Assembly (NCBI RefSeq): GCF_024462775.1
Contig: NZ_JANGCE010000010.1
Location: 29,209-93,208, forward strand
Source of the DNA: Butyricicoccus faecihominis
GTDB lineage: Bacteria; Bacillota; Clostridia; Oscillospirales; Butyricicoccaceae
Reading direction: 5' to 3'
DNA: 64,000 nucleotides
The notes under the pieces are model-generated. The model ran no database searches, was not told the origin of the DNA, and was given only the letters and a program-made list of their open reading frames with translations. Every line of letters starts with the position of its first letter. Within the stretch, counting starts at the first letter, position 1. Of this stretch, positions 1-8,632 are shown piece by piece. Position numbers and translations under genes: made by a program.

Positions 1-23
1 TAATACGCATGGTTGATACTTTC

Positions 24-53
24 TTGTCAACCTTCCCTCTTTCGTGCTACAAT
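24..53 (+). promoter_or_regulatory. Putative sigma-A type promoter
   Basis: TTGTCA at 24-29 and TACAAT at 48-53 are separated by 18 bases, close to the vegetative consensus. It points toward the small ORF at 127 and is antisense to the recombinase gene that ends at 177. Only the sequence match supports it. Confidence 0.4.
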
Positions 54-74
54 AAGATATACTGTACCGCTATG

Positions 75-178
75 TACAACAGAACCGCAATTCCGTAGTT
101 TGCGCCAATAAGCTGGGAGGAAGGATATGCAGAAAAAAATAATACGGGAGATTCATTTGTTACAACAGAACCGCAATT
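75..178. repeat. 18-bp direct repeat beside a tyrosine recombinase gene
   Basis: The 18-base string TACAACAGAACCGCAATT occurs exactly at 75-92 and again at 161-178, 86 bases apart. The second copy overlaps the stop codon of the recombinase gene (177-179). A direct repeat at the 3' edge of an integrase gene could be recombinase binding sites or an attachment-site remnant, but no partner site was found in the window. Confidence 0.6.
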
Positions 179-210
179 ATGTGACGAGAAGGCCCATTCG
201 CTCGATTTGA
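127..210 (+). CDS. Possible 27-residue peptide
   Basis: An ATG at 127 follows a good ribosome binding site (GGGAGGAAGG, ending a few bases upstream) and the promoter-like pair at 24-53. The peptide is basic and contains the second copy of the 18-bp repeat in its coding sequence. It overlaps the 3' end of the convergent recombinase gene. I do not recognise it; it could be a leader peptide or a truncated gene remnant. Confidence 0.25.
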   Translation: MQKKIIREIHLLQQNRNYVTRRPIRSI

Positions 211-1034
211 CGCGCGTGTGTGCCGCCGCTTTCCACGGTGTAAATGCGCGTGGTGGAGATACTGGTGTGACCCAGCAGATCGGCCAACCGGGACAGATCC
301 TTTTCCACCGCGTAATAGGTGCGCGCGAAAAGATGGCGCAGATTATGCGGAAACACCTTGCCCGGCTGCACGCCCGCGGATTCGCACAATGCTTTCATAT
401 CGCGCCAAATGTTCGATCGGTCGAGAGGTTTTCCACACCTTGTGCAAAACACCGCGCCCGACCCGATGCCCCGCCCCTTTGCAAAACGAAGAAGCATGCG
501 GCGCAGCTTTTCCGGCAAAAACACCGTGCGGCGCTTGCCCTTGCAGTTCACTTCGGCCCGGCCCGATCTTGCCGCTTCCAGCGTAATAAATTGCAGTTCG
601 GATACGCGGATGCCGGTCGCGCAAATGGTTTGCAGCAGCAGCGCCAAGCGCTCGTTACCCCGCTGGCCCGCCGCTTGTACCAAGCGAACATACTCGTCGC
701 GCGTCAATTCCTTTTCCACGCGGCAGAACAGATCCCGCTGCATCCGCAGCGGCTTTACCCGCAGTTCGCCCCTTCCACGATAGCTTAAATAGCTGTTTAC
801 CGCCGCCAGCATGGCATTTACGCTGGCAGTCGCATAGTTTTCCTGCAAGTTTTCCTTCCAGCTGATCAGCGCCGCCTTTGTAAGCGATTCACCATTTAAA
901 AATACCATAAGCGCACGCAAATCGTGCAGATATTTTTCGATGGTCTGTTCCGCCCGCTCTTGTTCCCGCAGGAACGCTTTAAATTGCGTCAAATCCCATG
1001 CCGTCAGGGTGGTCTGCTGCTGTTTGTTTCGCAT
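177..1034 (-). CDS. Tyrosine recombinase/integrase (XerC/D-like)
   Basis: This 285-residue protein has the two-domain layout of phage-integrase family recombinases: an N-terminal SAM-like core-binding domain (about residues 12-95) and a C-terminal catalytic domain. The catalytic residues are visible: Arg in ATGIRVSEL, His and Arg in HNLRHLF, His in LGHTS and the nucleophilic Tyr in TTRIYT. The start has an AAGGAGGAG ribosome site. It stands alone, with a direct repeat at its 3' end and no adjacent element genes, so it may be a domesticated or orphan recombinase. Its substrate is unknown, and it is probably unrelated to the ICE at 21-63 kb, which carries its own serine recombinase at its left end. 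Confidence 0.85.
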   Translation of the reverse strand: MRNKQQQTTLTAWDLTQFKAFLREQERAEQTIEKYLHDLRALMVFLNGESLTKAALISWKENLQENYATASVNAMLAAVNSYLSYRGRGELRVKPLRMQRDLFCRVEKELTRDEYVRLVQAAGQRGNERLALLLQTICATGIRVSELQFITLEAARSGRAEVNCKGKRRTVFLPEKLRRMLLRFAKGRGIGSGAVFCTRCGKPLDRSNIWRDMKALCESAGVQPGKVFPHNLRHLFARTYYAVEKDLSRLADLLGHTSISTTRIYTVESGGTHARQIERMGLLVT

Positions 1035-1120
1035 ACCGTTCTCCTCCTTCGTATCCCGTTATTATGTCTGGAACGCAAACGTAATATGCTTATTTATAGC
1101 CTATTTTCGCCAATAAAAAA

Positions 1121-1145
1121 AGTGCCGCAACATATTTGCAGCACT
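1121..1145. terminator. Bidirectional terminator-like hairpin
   Basis: AGTGCCGCAA pairs with TTGCAGCACT across a 5-base loop with one mismatch. It is flanked by an A-run on the left and a T-rich stretch on the right, in the gap between the divergent recombinase and GyrI-like genes. Confidence 0.5.
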
Positions 1146-1243
1146 ATTTTAATATTTAAAGTAAAAAGCGGACATTCCTTGTCCCATTATCTATGGTATT
1201 GTTAAAACATAGACCGGTTATTTCTACTAAGGAGGCGTCAGAT

Positions 1244-1879
1244 ATGGCTTTTGATTTTAAGAAAGCGTACAAGGAATTCTATATGCCGAAAAACAAGCCC
1301 GAGGTTGTCGACGTTCCCGCCGCAAACTATATAGCAGTCCGCGGAAAAGGGGACCCGAATGAGGAAAACGGCGCTTACCAGCAGGCCATCGGTATTTTGT
1401 ACGCGGTCGCTTATACGCTGAAGATGAGCTATAAAGGCTCGCGCAAGATCGAGGGCTTTTATGAATACGTCGTTCCGCCGCTGGAGGGCTTTTGGTGGCA
1501 GGAGGGGATTACCGGCGTAGACTATGCCGACAAAAGCGCTTTTTGCTGGATCTCCGTGATCCGCCTGCCCGATTTTATTTCCCGGGATGATTTTGATTGG
1601 GCCGTGGAGGAAGCTTCCAAAAAGAAAAAATTAGACTGCTCCGCCGCGGAATTATTAACCGTGCGCGAGGGACTGTGCGTACAAATCATGCATTTCGGCC
1701 CCTACGACGACGAGCCCGCCACCGTCGCCCTGATGGACGACTATTTGCGGCAAAATGGTTACGAAAATGATTTTACTTCCACCCGGCTGCACCACGAAAT
1801 CTACCTTTCCGACGCGCGCCGTGTCGATCCTGCGAAATGGAAAACCGTTATACGACACCCTGTGAAAATTAGGAATTAG
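1244..1879 (+). CDS. GyrI-like small-molecule-binding domain protein
   Basis: This 211-residue protein resembles the stand-alone GyrI-like/SOUL-type effector-binding family: an N-terminal FDFKKAYKEFY stretch, then PAANYIAVRGKGDPN, and a C-terminal GPYDDEPAT region. Family members bind hydrophobic small molecules; some act as gyrase inhibitors or are fused to AraC regulators. I chose ATG 1244 because it follows TAAGGAGGCGTCAGAT; an in-frame start at 1193 lacks such a site. No DNA-binding domain is present. The last codons (Ile-Arg-Asn-stop) lie inside the AT-rich inverted-repeat element that begins near 1868, suggesting the element's insertion reshaped the C terminus. Confidence 0.75.
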   Translation: MAFDFKKAYKEFYMPKNKPEVVDVPAANYIAVRGKGDPNEENGAYQQAIGILYAVAYTLKMSYKGSRKIEGFYEYVVPPLEGFWWQEGITGVDYADKSAFCWISVIRLPDFISRDDFDWAVEEASKKKKLDCSAAELLTVREGLCVQIMHFGPYDDEPATVALMDDYLRQNGYENDFTSTRLHHEIYLSDARRVDPAKWKTVIRHPVKIRN

Positions 1880-1984
1880 TAATTAGTAGTTAGTAATTAT
1901 GGAGTCCGGCAAAGCCGGATATTTCATATTCGCGCTTCGCGCGAAACCTTCATTCCTAATTCCTAACTCCTAATTCCTAATTAA
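1868..1984. repeat. AT-rich inverted-repeat (MITE-like) element, copy A
   Basis: Tandem TTAGGAATTAGTAATTAG-type motifs at about 1868-1900 are answered by CTAATTCCTAACTCCTAATT at about 1950-1984, giving imperfect terminal inverted repeats of about 35 bp. Two small GC hairpins lie inside (TCCGGC-aaa-GCCGGA and CGCGC-ttc-GCGCG). It lies between the GyrI-like gene and convergent rsmG. A second member is at 13585-13713. Confidence 0.7.
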
Positions 1985-2686
1985 TTAAAGCGGTTTCGAC
2001 CGGATCTTGGCAAAACGGCGCGGATAGGCGGCCGGCGTGGGCGCGATCTTTTCCATGCGGACGACCGCGCGTTCGGCTTCGCTGAAGGGAGGGCGCAACC
2101 GGATGATTTCGGGCGGCGCGCTGCCGAGCACCTTAGCGGCGTTAAGGGCGTTTTCGGTCTCCTGCTCACAGTCCGCAGCCTTCATCGCGAGAAACACGCC
2201 GCCCATGCGCAGCAGCGGAAACGCCAGCTCACAGAGCTGGTTCAGCTCCGCCACCGCGCGCGAGGTGACAAAATCAAAGCTTTCACGGTTTTCCGCCGCG
2301 AATTCCTCCGCCCGCGCGTGTACCGCGCGGGCATTTTTTACGCCCAGCGCCGCTAGCGTTTCATTTAAAAAATCCACGCGCTTGCGCTGCGCGTCCAGCA
2401 GCGTGAATTCCGCCCCAGTCAGCACCGCGAGCGGCACGCCCGGAAAGCCCGCGCCCGTGCCCAGATCGAGCACCCTCACCCCCTGCGTCAGCATGGGCGC
2501 AAGCACCGCGCAATCTAAAAAGTGGCGGGTGACGATCTCGTTCGGCTCGGTGATCGCGGTCAAATTCATATGAAGGTTGGCCTCGCGCAGTCTTTCGGAA
2601 AAGGACAATAAATTATCCACAGCCTGTGGAGGATAATCCGGCGCACACCGCTCAAGACCTTCGATCAGCAGTTCCCTTTCGTTCAC
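1985..2686 (-). CDS. rsmG: 16S rRNA (guanine-N7) methyltransferase RsmG
   Basis: RsmG (GidB) methylates N7 of G527 in 16S rRNA using S-adenosylmethionine. The 233-residue length and the SAM motif VLDLGTGAGFPG (about residues 72-83) fit the family, as does TSRAVAEL further on. Its start overlaps the stop of mnmG by 4 bases (ATGA), the usual mnmG-rsmG arrangement beside the origin. A perfect DnaA-box sequence, TTATCCACA, lies within its 5' coding region at 2613-2621. Confidence 0.97.
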   Translation of the reverse strand: MNERELLIEGLERCAPDYPPQAVDNLLSFSERLREANLHMNLTAITEPNEIVTRHFLDCAVLAPMLTQGVRVLDLGTGAGFPGVPLAVLTGAEFTLLDAQRKRVDFLNETLAALGVKNARAVHARAEEFAAENRESFDFVTSRAVAELNQLCELAFPLLRMGGVFLAMKAADCEQETENALNAAKVLGSAPPEIIRLRPPFSEAERAVVRMEKIAPTPAAYPRRFAKIRSKPL

Positions 2687-4569
2687 GGCTTTCCTCCATT
2701 CCGTTTTGCGTCAATATAGATCATTAGCGCGGTAATATCCGCGGGGGAAACGCCGGAAATACGCGCCGCCTGCCCAAAGTTCAAGGGTTTTACCGCGTCC
2801 AGCTTTTGCCGCGCCTCTAAACGAAGGGTATCGATGCAGCTATAATCCAGATCGGGCGGCAGCTCGCGCGACTGTAAGCGGCGGTATTGTTCAACATCGC
2901 GGTATTGCCGCTCGATATAGCCCGCGTATTTCACCCGGATATCCACCTGCTCCCGCACAACGGCGGGCAGCGCGGGCCGCTCGGGGTCAAAGGGCGCGAG
3001 CAGCTCATAGCTCAATTCCGGGCGGCGCAGCAAATCGATCAGGCGGCAGCCCGCTTTCAGCGGCGTGCTGCCCTGTCCGGCCAAAAAGCCGTTTAGCCGC
3101 TCACTGGGCGCGACCGGCACACTGGACACACGGTCGATCTCCTGCTGCACGCGGGCATACTTTTCCCGCACGCGCTCGCCGCGCGCGGACGGATTTAAAC
3201 CGATACGTACGCCGATTGGCACCAAACGCTCATCCGCGTTGTCTTGGCGTAGCAGCAGGCGGTATTCCGAACGCGAAGTCATCATGCGGTAGGGCTCGTT
3301 CGCGCCGCAGGTGACCAGATCGTCGATCAGCGTACCGATGTAGCCGTCCGCGCGGTCGAGGACAAGCGGCTTTTCGCCCTTGATCCCCAGCGCCGCGTTC
3401 ACACCCGCGACAAGTCCCTGCGCGGCGGCCTCTTCATAGCCGGAGGAACCGCAGAATTGGCCCGCGCCGTAAAGGCCGGTTATTTTTTTTGTTTCCAGCG
3501 TTGGGCGCAGCTCCAACGGATCGACGCAGTCGTATTCGATCGCATAAGCCGGTCGCATAATCTCGGCCTGCGAAAGGCCCCTTACTGTGCGCAGCATGTT
3601 GCGCTGCACATCGAACGGCATGGAAGAGGAAAAGCCCTGCACGTAAATTTCCTCGGTATCCAGCCCCATGGGCTCCAGAAACAGCTGATGGCGCGGCTTG
3701 TCCGCGAAACGTACCACCTTATCCTCAATGGAGGGGCAATACCGCGGGCCAATGCCCTCGATCATCCCGCCGTAAAGCGGCGAGCGGTCCAGATTTTGCC
3801 GAATGACTTCGTGCGTTTCATCCGTCGTATAGGTCAGGTGGCACACGGCCTGATTGGGCGGCGGGCTCTCTGTCTCAAACGAAAAGGGAATGATCTCCTC
3901 TTCGCCGCGCTGCTCTTCCAGCCCGGTAAAATCGATCGAACGGCGGTGAATACGGGGCGGCGTGCCGGTTTTGAAGCGCTGTAAACGCAAACCGAGCGAC
4001 CGGAGCGATTCGGTCAGCTTGGTCGCGGCAAACATGCCGTCCGGCCCGCCTTCTCGCATGAATTCACCGATGATGATGCGGCCGCCGAGAAACGTGCCCG
4101 AGCACACAATCGCCGCCTTCACCGAATGGCGCGCGCCGACCGCGGTGACCACGGCGGATACCGCCCCGTTTTCCTGCTCGATGGACACGATCTCATCCTG
4201 CATCAGATAAAGACCCTGCTGCTGTTCCAGTGCGTGCTTCATATACGATCTGTATTTAACCCGGTCGGCCTGCGCGCGCAGCGAATGCACGGCAGGGCCC
4301 TTGCCCCGGTTCAGCATGCGGTATTGGATGCAGGCGGCGTCCGCCGCGCGCGCCATTTCACCGCCCAGCGCATCGATCTCGCGCACCAAATGCCCCTTTG
4401 CCGTGCCGCCGATCGCCGGATTACAGGGCATGTTGCCCACCGCGTCCAGATTGATCGTAAAGCACGCTGTCTTGCAGCCGAGCCGGGCGCACGCCAGCGC
4501 GGCTTCAATCCCTGCGTGTCCGGCGCCGATCACGGCGACGTCGAATGTCTCTGCTTCAAAAACCGTCAT
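2683..4569 (-). CDS. mnmG: tRNA uridine-5-carboxymethylaminomethyl(34) synthesis enzyme MnmG
   Basis: MnmG (GidA) is the FAD-dependent partner of MnmE; together they install the (carboxymethyl)aminomethyl group on wobble U34 of certain tRNAs. The 628-residue protein opens with the dinucleotide-binding motif VIGAGHAGIEAA (about residues 14-25) and has the GidA motifs PCNPAIGGTAKGH and GLYGAGQFCGSSGYEEAA. It is translationally coupled to rsmG. A terminator follows mnmE, so mnmG-rsmG probably has its own promoter in the AT-rich 4570-4812 gap. Confidence 0.98.
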   Translation of the reverse strand: MTVFEAETFDVAVIGAGHAGIEAALACARLGCKTACFTINLDAVGNMPCNPAIGGTAKGHLVREIDALGGEMARAADAACIQYRMLNRGKGPAVHSLRAQADRVKYRSYMKHALEQQQGLYLMQDEIVSIEQENGAVSAVVTAVGARHSVKAAIVCSGTFLGGRIIIGEFMREGGPDGMFAATKLTESLRSLGLRLQRFKTGTPPRIHRRSIDFTGLEEQRGEEEIIPFSFETESPPPNQAVCHLTYTTDETHEVIRQNLDRSPLYGGMIEGIGPRYCPSIEDKVVRFADKPRHQLFLEPMGLDTEEIYVQGFSSSMPFDVQRNMLRTVRGLSQAEIMRPAYAIEYDCVDPLELRPTLETKKITGLYGAGQFCGSSGYEEAAAQGLVAGVNAALGIKGEKPLVLDRADGYIGTLIDDLVTCGANEPYRMMTSRSEYRLLLRQDNADERLVPIGVRIGLNPSARGERVREKYARVQQEIDRVSSVPVAPSERLNGFLAGQGSTPLKAGCRLIDLLRRPELSYELLAPFDPERPALPAVVREQVDIRVKYAGYIERQYRDVEQYRRLQSRELPPDLDYSCIDTLRLEARQKLDAVKPLNFGQAARISGVSPADITALMIYIDAKRNGGKP

Positions 4570-4652
4570 GTGCAGCCCTCTCTTTCTATTGAAATAACCG
4601 GGGAAAACCGATCGAATAAATGGTTTTCTCCTGCTTTTTCTTTCCGATTGCC

Positions 4653-4782
4653 TGTTGATAACTCTGTGTAAACTTTGGATAACTCACTTTTTTTGCAAAT
4701 TTTTTCAGTCCAAATAGTAATAAACTCGATGTTATATTACTATTTGTATAAAAATATCACATACCGTAAAACTTTATACACA
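4653..4782. other. Cluster of degenerate DnaA-box-like 9-mers
   Basis: The mnmE-mnmG gap contains TGTTGATAA (4653-4661; complement TTATCAACA), TTTGGATAA (4674-4682; complement TTATCCAAA) and TTATACACA (4774-4782). Each has one or two differences from TTATCCACA, in a strongly AT-rich stretch. This could be a DnaA-binding control region for mnmG or an outlying part of the origin. Confidence 0.35.
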
Positions 4783-4812
4783 GCAAGCTGTGTTTTTCAT
4801 TCATGTTCCATA

Positions 4813-4844
4813 AAAAGGCCGCTGCCGGAAAGCAGCGGCCTTTT
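4813..4844 (-). terminator. Rho-independent terminator of mnmE
   Basis: AAAAGGCCGCTGC pairs perfectly with GCAGCGGCCTTTT around a short loop. On the minus strand the stem ends in a T-run, about 20 bases past the mnmE stop codon. Confidence 0.9.
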
Positions 4845-4864
4845 CTCATCGGATAAACCGGCCT

Positions 4865-6226
4865 TTATTTGCCGACACAAAAATCGCTGAAAATGCGGGA
4901 TACGACGGCTTCCTTCACCGTTTCACCGGTGATTTCGCCAAGGGCGGCGACCGCGCCCTCCGCATCCATGACGACGGCGTCCGGCGTCATACCGGACTGC
5001 GCCGCGTAAAGAGCTGCCTCGCACCGTTCGGCGGCGCGGGCCAAGGCGGCGGCCTGCCGGGCGTTGGTAATCAGCGCGCCGTCAAGCGCGCCATCCCCAA
5101 GGCCCACAAGACGCGGAATAAGGCTCAATAATTCCTCAAATCCCTCGCCGGTTTTGGCGGAAAGGGAAATGATATGTTCAAAATAAGGCGTGAGTTTCGC
5201 GTCGTCGCACGCATGCGGCAGATCGCTTTTGTTTAAAATGGCCACCGCTCGGTGTCCCGCCGTACGGGCAAGCACCAGCATATCCTCCTCGCCAAGGGGG
5301 GTAGAGCCGTCAAACACCGCAAGGATCAGGGACGAAGCGTTTGCCTCGGCCATCGCGCGGTCAATACCGGCCTGCTCGATCGGATCGTTCGTATCGCGCA
5401 AGCCGGCGGTATCGGTCACGCGCAGCAAAAGCTGGCCAACCTTGACATTTTCCTCAATCAGGTCGCGCGTCGTACCCGGGATAGGGGTGACGATCGCGCG
5501 CTCCCGTCCGAGCAGGGCGTTCAAAAGCGTGCTTTTTCCCGCGTTCGGGCGGCCGAGTATGACACAGGGCACGCCTTCGCGCAAAATACGGCCGCGTTCA
5601 TAGCTTTCAGCCATACGGTACAGGCGGCTGGTCACACGGTGCAGCAGCGCGGCTGCTTCGTCAAACAGCAGGGGATCAATCTCTTCATCCGGAAAATCGA
5701 CCACCGCATGGAAATGCGCGATCATGCCGATCAGCTCCTCGCGCATTTCATGCACGGGGGAGCCGACCGCGCCCATCACCTGCGCCGCGGCATTTTGCGC
5801 GGCTTCCGCCGTGCGGGCCGTGATCAGATCGTGCACAGCCTCCGCGCCGGATAGATCCATTTTACCGTTCAAAAAAGCGCGGCGGGTAAATTCCCCTGCT
5901 TCCGCCTGACGCACCCCCTGCTGAAACAGCGCTTCAAGCGCGAGACGCAGCACCGCGGTCGAACCGTGGCACTGTAATTCCGCCATCGGCTCGCCGGTAT
6001 AGGTGTGGGGCATGTGCATCGCCACCGCGTAGCAGCAGTCGATCACCGCGCCCTTCTGGTCGCGCAGAACGCCGTAGACAAGCTTTTGTGCGGGCGCATC
6101 CGTCAGCGGCGCGCCGTTTTTTGCTTCAAAAACAGCGCTTACCGCTTCTATCGCCCGTTCGCCCGATACCCGGATCAGTCCGATCGGTCCGCCGGCCGAA
6201 GAGATGGCGGCAATGGTATCGTTCAT
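4865..6226 (-). CDS. mnmE: tRNA modification GTPase MnmE
   Basis: MnmE (TrmE, ThdF) is the GTPase half of the MnmE-MnmG wobble-uridine modification complex. The 453-residue protein has an N-terminal folate-binding domain, a helical domain and an inserted G domain with GRPNAGKST, DTAGLRD and NKSD motifs. It ends in the catalytic C-terminal FCVGK (CxGK-type). It follows jag with a gap of about 20 bases. Confidence 0.98.
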   Translation of the reverse strand: MNDTIAAISSAGGPIGLIRVSGERAIEAVSAVFEAKNGAPLTDAPAQKLVYGVLRDQKGAVIDCCYAVAMHMPHTYTGEPMAELQCHGSTAVLRLALEALFQQGVRQAEAGEFTRRAFLNGKMDLSGAEAVHDLITARTAEAAQNAAAQVMGAVGSPVHEMREELIGMIAHFHAVVDFPDEEIDPLLFDEAAALLHRVTSRLYRMAESYERGRILREGVPCVILGRPNAGKSTLLNALLGRERAIVTPIPGTTRDLIEENVKVGQLLLRVTDTAGLRDTNDPIEQAGIDRAMAEANASSLILAVFDGSTPLGEEDMLVLARTAGHRAVAILNKSDLPHACDDAKLTPYFEHIISLSAKTGEGFEELLSLIPRLVGLGDGALDGALITNARQAAALARAAERCEAALYAAQSGMTPDAVVMDAEGAVAALGEITGETVKEAVVSRIFSDFCVGK

Positions 6227-6245
6227 GTTTGCCCTCCCAGCCCGA

Positions 6246-7238
6246 TCAATGGTGGGAGCGGTAACCGTTTTCGGGCGCGATCACAACGCGGCGGCCAGGT
6301 TCGGTGCCGGTCGAATAGGTCGTCACGCCGTTAAAATCCTGCAAAGCGGCATGGATAATGCGGCGCTCATAGGGGTTCATCGGTTCCAGCGTCATCGAAC
6401 GGTGGGATTTTACCACCTTCATGGCCATTTTGCGGGCCAGCCGCTCCAGACTCTCACTGCGTTTCTCACGATAATTTTCGGTATCCACCGACAGGCGGAC
6501 ATGCTCTTCAAGCGCGTTGTTCAGCACCAGAGAGCCGAGATACTGGATCGCGTCCAGCGTATCGCCGCGTCGACCAATGACCGGGCCCATATCCGGGCCG
6601 GCGATATTCAGGCGCAGCTGATCCGCCTCCACCTGAGGCAGTACGGTGATCTCATTTTCGATGCCCATCTTATGGAGAAGGCCGCCTACAAAATTGATCG
6701 CAAGCTCCTCTGCCTGCTTCATAGCGGCTTCGGATACCGGAATAATTTCGCGCTCCTTGGGTACGGAGGGCGTGATGGGTCGTTCGATCCGCTCGCGGCG
6801 CGGGCGGCTGCCCTCGCGGCGGGGACGGTCGGTACGGGTGGGGCGGTCGGTACGCTCCGTGCGCTCACGGCGCGGGGGACGCTCGCCGTCCAGCTTCTGG
6901 GGGACAAAATCCTTGGGCGCGGGCTTTACCAGACGGGGCGTGGTATCTTCCGTTGTGATGGAGAGCTTTTCCGTCGGCGCCGGTCTCGGCGCGGGCTTTT
7001 GCACCGGCTTTTCCGCCTTTTTCTCCACAGGAGCGGGAGCGGATTTCTGCACGGGTTCATCCGGCCCTTCATAGGAGACACGCACGCGCGCGGGCGTCGC
7101 GCCGATCCCTAAAAAGCCTCGTTTGCCGTTATCGAGCACTTCGACGGATACGTCGTCCCGGTCCATACCGAGCTGGCGCAGCGCGTTTTCAATCGCGGCG
7201 TCGCGGTTTTCACCGGTGGCTTCCAAAACTTTCAGCAT
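6246..7238 (-). CDS. jag: RNA-binding protein Jag/KhpB (SpoIIIJ-associated)
   Basis: This 330-residue protein has a Jag N-terminal domain (about 1-60, including GFLGIGATPARV). A long Pro/Lys/Arg-rich low-complexity linker follows (about 65-165, with repeated R-P-x-R-T-D-R motifs). The KH domain contains GPVIGRRGDTLDAIQYL, and a C-terminal R3H domain contains the R-S-H core. KhpB proteins bind RNA and influence cell division and envelope synthesis. It lies directly downstream of yidC, as is usual. Confidence 0.95.
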   Translation of the reverse strand: MLKVLEATGENRDAAIENALRQLGMDRDDVSVEVLDNGKRGFLGIGATPARVRVSYEGPDEPVQKSAPAPVEKKAEKPVQKPAPRPAPTEKLSITTEDTTPRLVKPAPKDFVPQKLDGERPPRRERTERTDRPTRTDRPRREGSRPRRERIERPITPSVPKEREIIPVSEAAMKQAEELAINFVGGLLHKMGIENEITVLPQVEADQLRLNIAGPDMGPVIGRRGDTLDAIQYLGSLVLNNALEEHVRLSVDTENYREKRSESLERLARKMAMKVVKSHRSMTLEPMNPYERRIIHAALQDFNGVTTYSTGTEPGRRVVIAPENGYRSHH

Positions 7239-7239
7239 T

Positions 7240-8211
7240 TTATTTCTCCCCCTTCTTTTTCTTTGCGTTCTGTTCCGCGTTCAATTCACGCTGTTTTTCT
7301 TTCTTTTGCTGTTTTTCGCGCTCTAATTCCGCGGCGGCTTCACTTTCCTTCAGCTGCTGCTTTTTGCGGAAATGGCGGGTCAGGATGATTTCCTGCAAGC
7401 AGGTCAGCACGTTGTTCAGAATCCAGTAGATACCGATCGTGCCGGGCAGGATGAAGCCGAAGTAAACGCTCATCAGCGGCATCATCATCATCATGGCCTT
7501 CATCGAGCCGTTCTGCTGAACGGCGGTGTTGTTGCCCTGCATCTTCTGCATGATAAAGCTGGACAGGAAAGCGGTCGCGCCCGACAGGATCGGGATGAGC
7601 CACATGATGCCGAAGTGCTTGATCGAGGGGATTTCGGCCAGATTGAGGCCTAGGAAGGTGAAATTGATCGGCACCAGCGTACCGCTTGTCCCTTCGACGA
7701 TCTTCATGATATCCGCCGGGAAATTGCCGTTGGCGTCGATCAACTGGCTGAGCTTGTCGATGATCGTGATCTGGCCATAGTAGCCGGCGGTCGCCGTGTC
7801 GATGCCGACCTTGACGGCGAGCGCGTCGATTACATCCTGACCAAAGCCGAGCATGAACTTCATCGGCTGCTGCACGGCGTAGTACAGACCCATCATGATG
7901 GGCAGCTGGATAAACTGCGGCAGGCAGCCCGTCATCGGGTTTACGCCGTGCTTATCGTACAGCTTCTGCACTTCTTCGTTCATTTTAACGCGGTTGTTTG
8001 CGTATTTCTTCTGGATCGCCTGCATTTCGGCGTTCATCGCCGTCATAGACATCATGTTCTTTTTGCTTTTAACGCCAAGCGGGATCAGGATCAATTTGAT
8101 CAGCAGCGCAAACAGCATGACCGCAAGGCCATACGAATGCACCGCGTTGAAGATCGCCATCAGTACGATACCGAAAGGCCGTACGATGACGAGTCCGAAT
8201 ATATCGCCCAT
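7240..8211 (-). CDS. yidC: Membrane protein insertase YidC/Oxa1
   Basis: YidC inserts proteins into the cytoplasmic membrane, with or without Sec. I chose the ATG at 8211, which follows TTTTTGGAGGAACAT, giving 323 residues; an upstream in-frame ATG lacks a good site. About five membrane segments are visible, with the cytoplasmic charged region GVKSKKNMMSMTAMNAEMQ and the QFIQLPIMMGLYYAV helix typical of Oxa1 proteins. The C terminus is a highly charged KKKEKQ-rich tail. There is no obvious lipoprotein signal. A structured repeat element separates it from yidD. Confidence 0.95.
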   Translation of the reverse strand: MGDIFGLVIVRPFGIVLMAIFNAVHSYGLAVMLFALLIKLILIPLGVKSKKNMMSMTAMNAEMQAIQKKYANNRVKMNEEVQKLYDKHGVNPMTGCLPQFIQLPIMMGLYYAVQQPMKFMLGFGQDVIDALAVKVGIDTATAGYYGQITIIDKLSQLIDANGNFPADIMKIVEGTSGTLVPINFTFLGLNLAEIPSIKHFGIMWLIPILSGATAFLSSFIMQKMQGNNTAVQQNGSMKAMMMMMPLMSVYFGFILPGTIGIYWILNNVLTCLQEIILTRHFRKKQQLKESEAAAELEREKQQKKEKQRELNAEQNAKKKKGEK

Positions 8212-8261
8212 ATGTTCCTCCAAAAAGTTTTCGGTCAAAAAATCCTATGACCGTTTTCTCG

Positions 8262-8420
8262 CGCACAGCGCGCATTAAATGTTAAATGGGAGCTTTGCTT
8301 CCATTTAACAAAAAACCGGGAGCATGTATCTCGGTTTTTTAACAAACCGGCGTAGAAGTGTGCCCAAAGGGCGCGCGCCGAAGCCGGAATTTTAAATCGA
8401 AACTGTAGTTTCGATTTAAT
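8262..8420. repeat. Structured repeat element, copy 1 (conserved core with variable hairpins)
   Basis: This about 155-bp non-coding element matches a second copy at 63372-63568. The conserved core includes ACCGGGAGCATGTATCTCGG (hairpin ACCGGGA/TCTCGGT) and ACCGGC...GAAGCCGG enclosing a GTGTGCC/GGCGCGC wobble stem. The left hairpin (TGTTAAATGGGAGC with GCTTCCATTTAACA, about 8280-8310) and right hairpin (TTAAATCGAAACT with AGTTTCGATTTAA, about 8392-8419) have different sequences from those in copy 2 but the same foldback. It fills the yidD-yidC gap. Confidence 0.7.
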
Positions 8421-8632
8421 TATGGGACTGGGTCATACGGCTCGTGGTGACTGAACGGGTGACAGCGCATCAGCCGTTTGAACGCGAGCCATCCTCCCTT
8501 GAGTGCGCCGTATTTTTCGATCGCTTCGACAGCGTACTGCGAGCAGGTCGGAATATAACGGCAGCAGGGGGATTTTAAAGGCGAGAGATACCGGCGGTAA
8601 AAACGAATGGCCGCCAGCATCGCGCGCTTCAT
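8420..8632 (-). CDS. yidD: Membrane protein insertion efficiency factor YidD
   Basis: This is a 70-residue amphipathic protein with the YidD signature: [10 protein letters not shown], then [12 protein letters not shown] and RLMRCHPFS. YidD assists YidC-dependent insertion at the membrane. It overlaps the 3' end of rnpA by 4 bases, consistent with the rpmH-rnpA-yidD-yidC order of most bacteria. Confidence 0.96.
   Translation of the reverse strand: MKRAMLAAIRFYRRYLSPLKSPCCRYIPTCSQYAVEAIEKYGALKGGWLAFKRLMRCHPFSHHEPYDPVP

Noticed and set aside
177..1034. Tyrosine recombinase considered as the ICE integrase
   Set aside because: It lies 20 kb outside the ICE boundaries; the ICE has a large serine recombinase at its own left end and dinucleotide/TAAT-type junctions.
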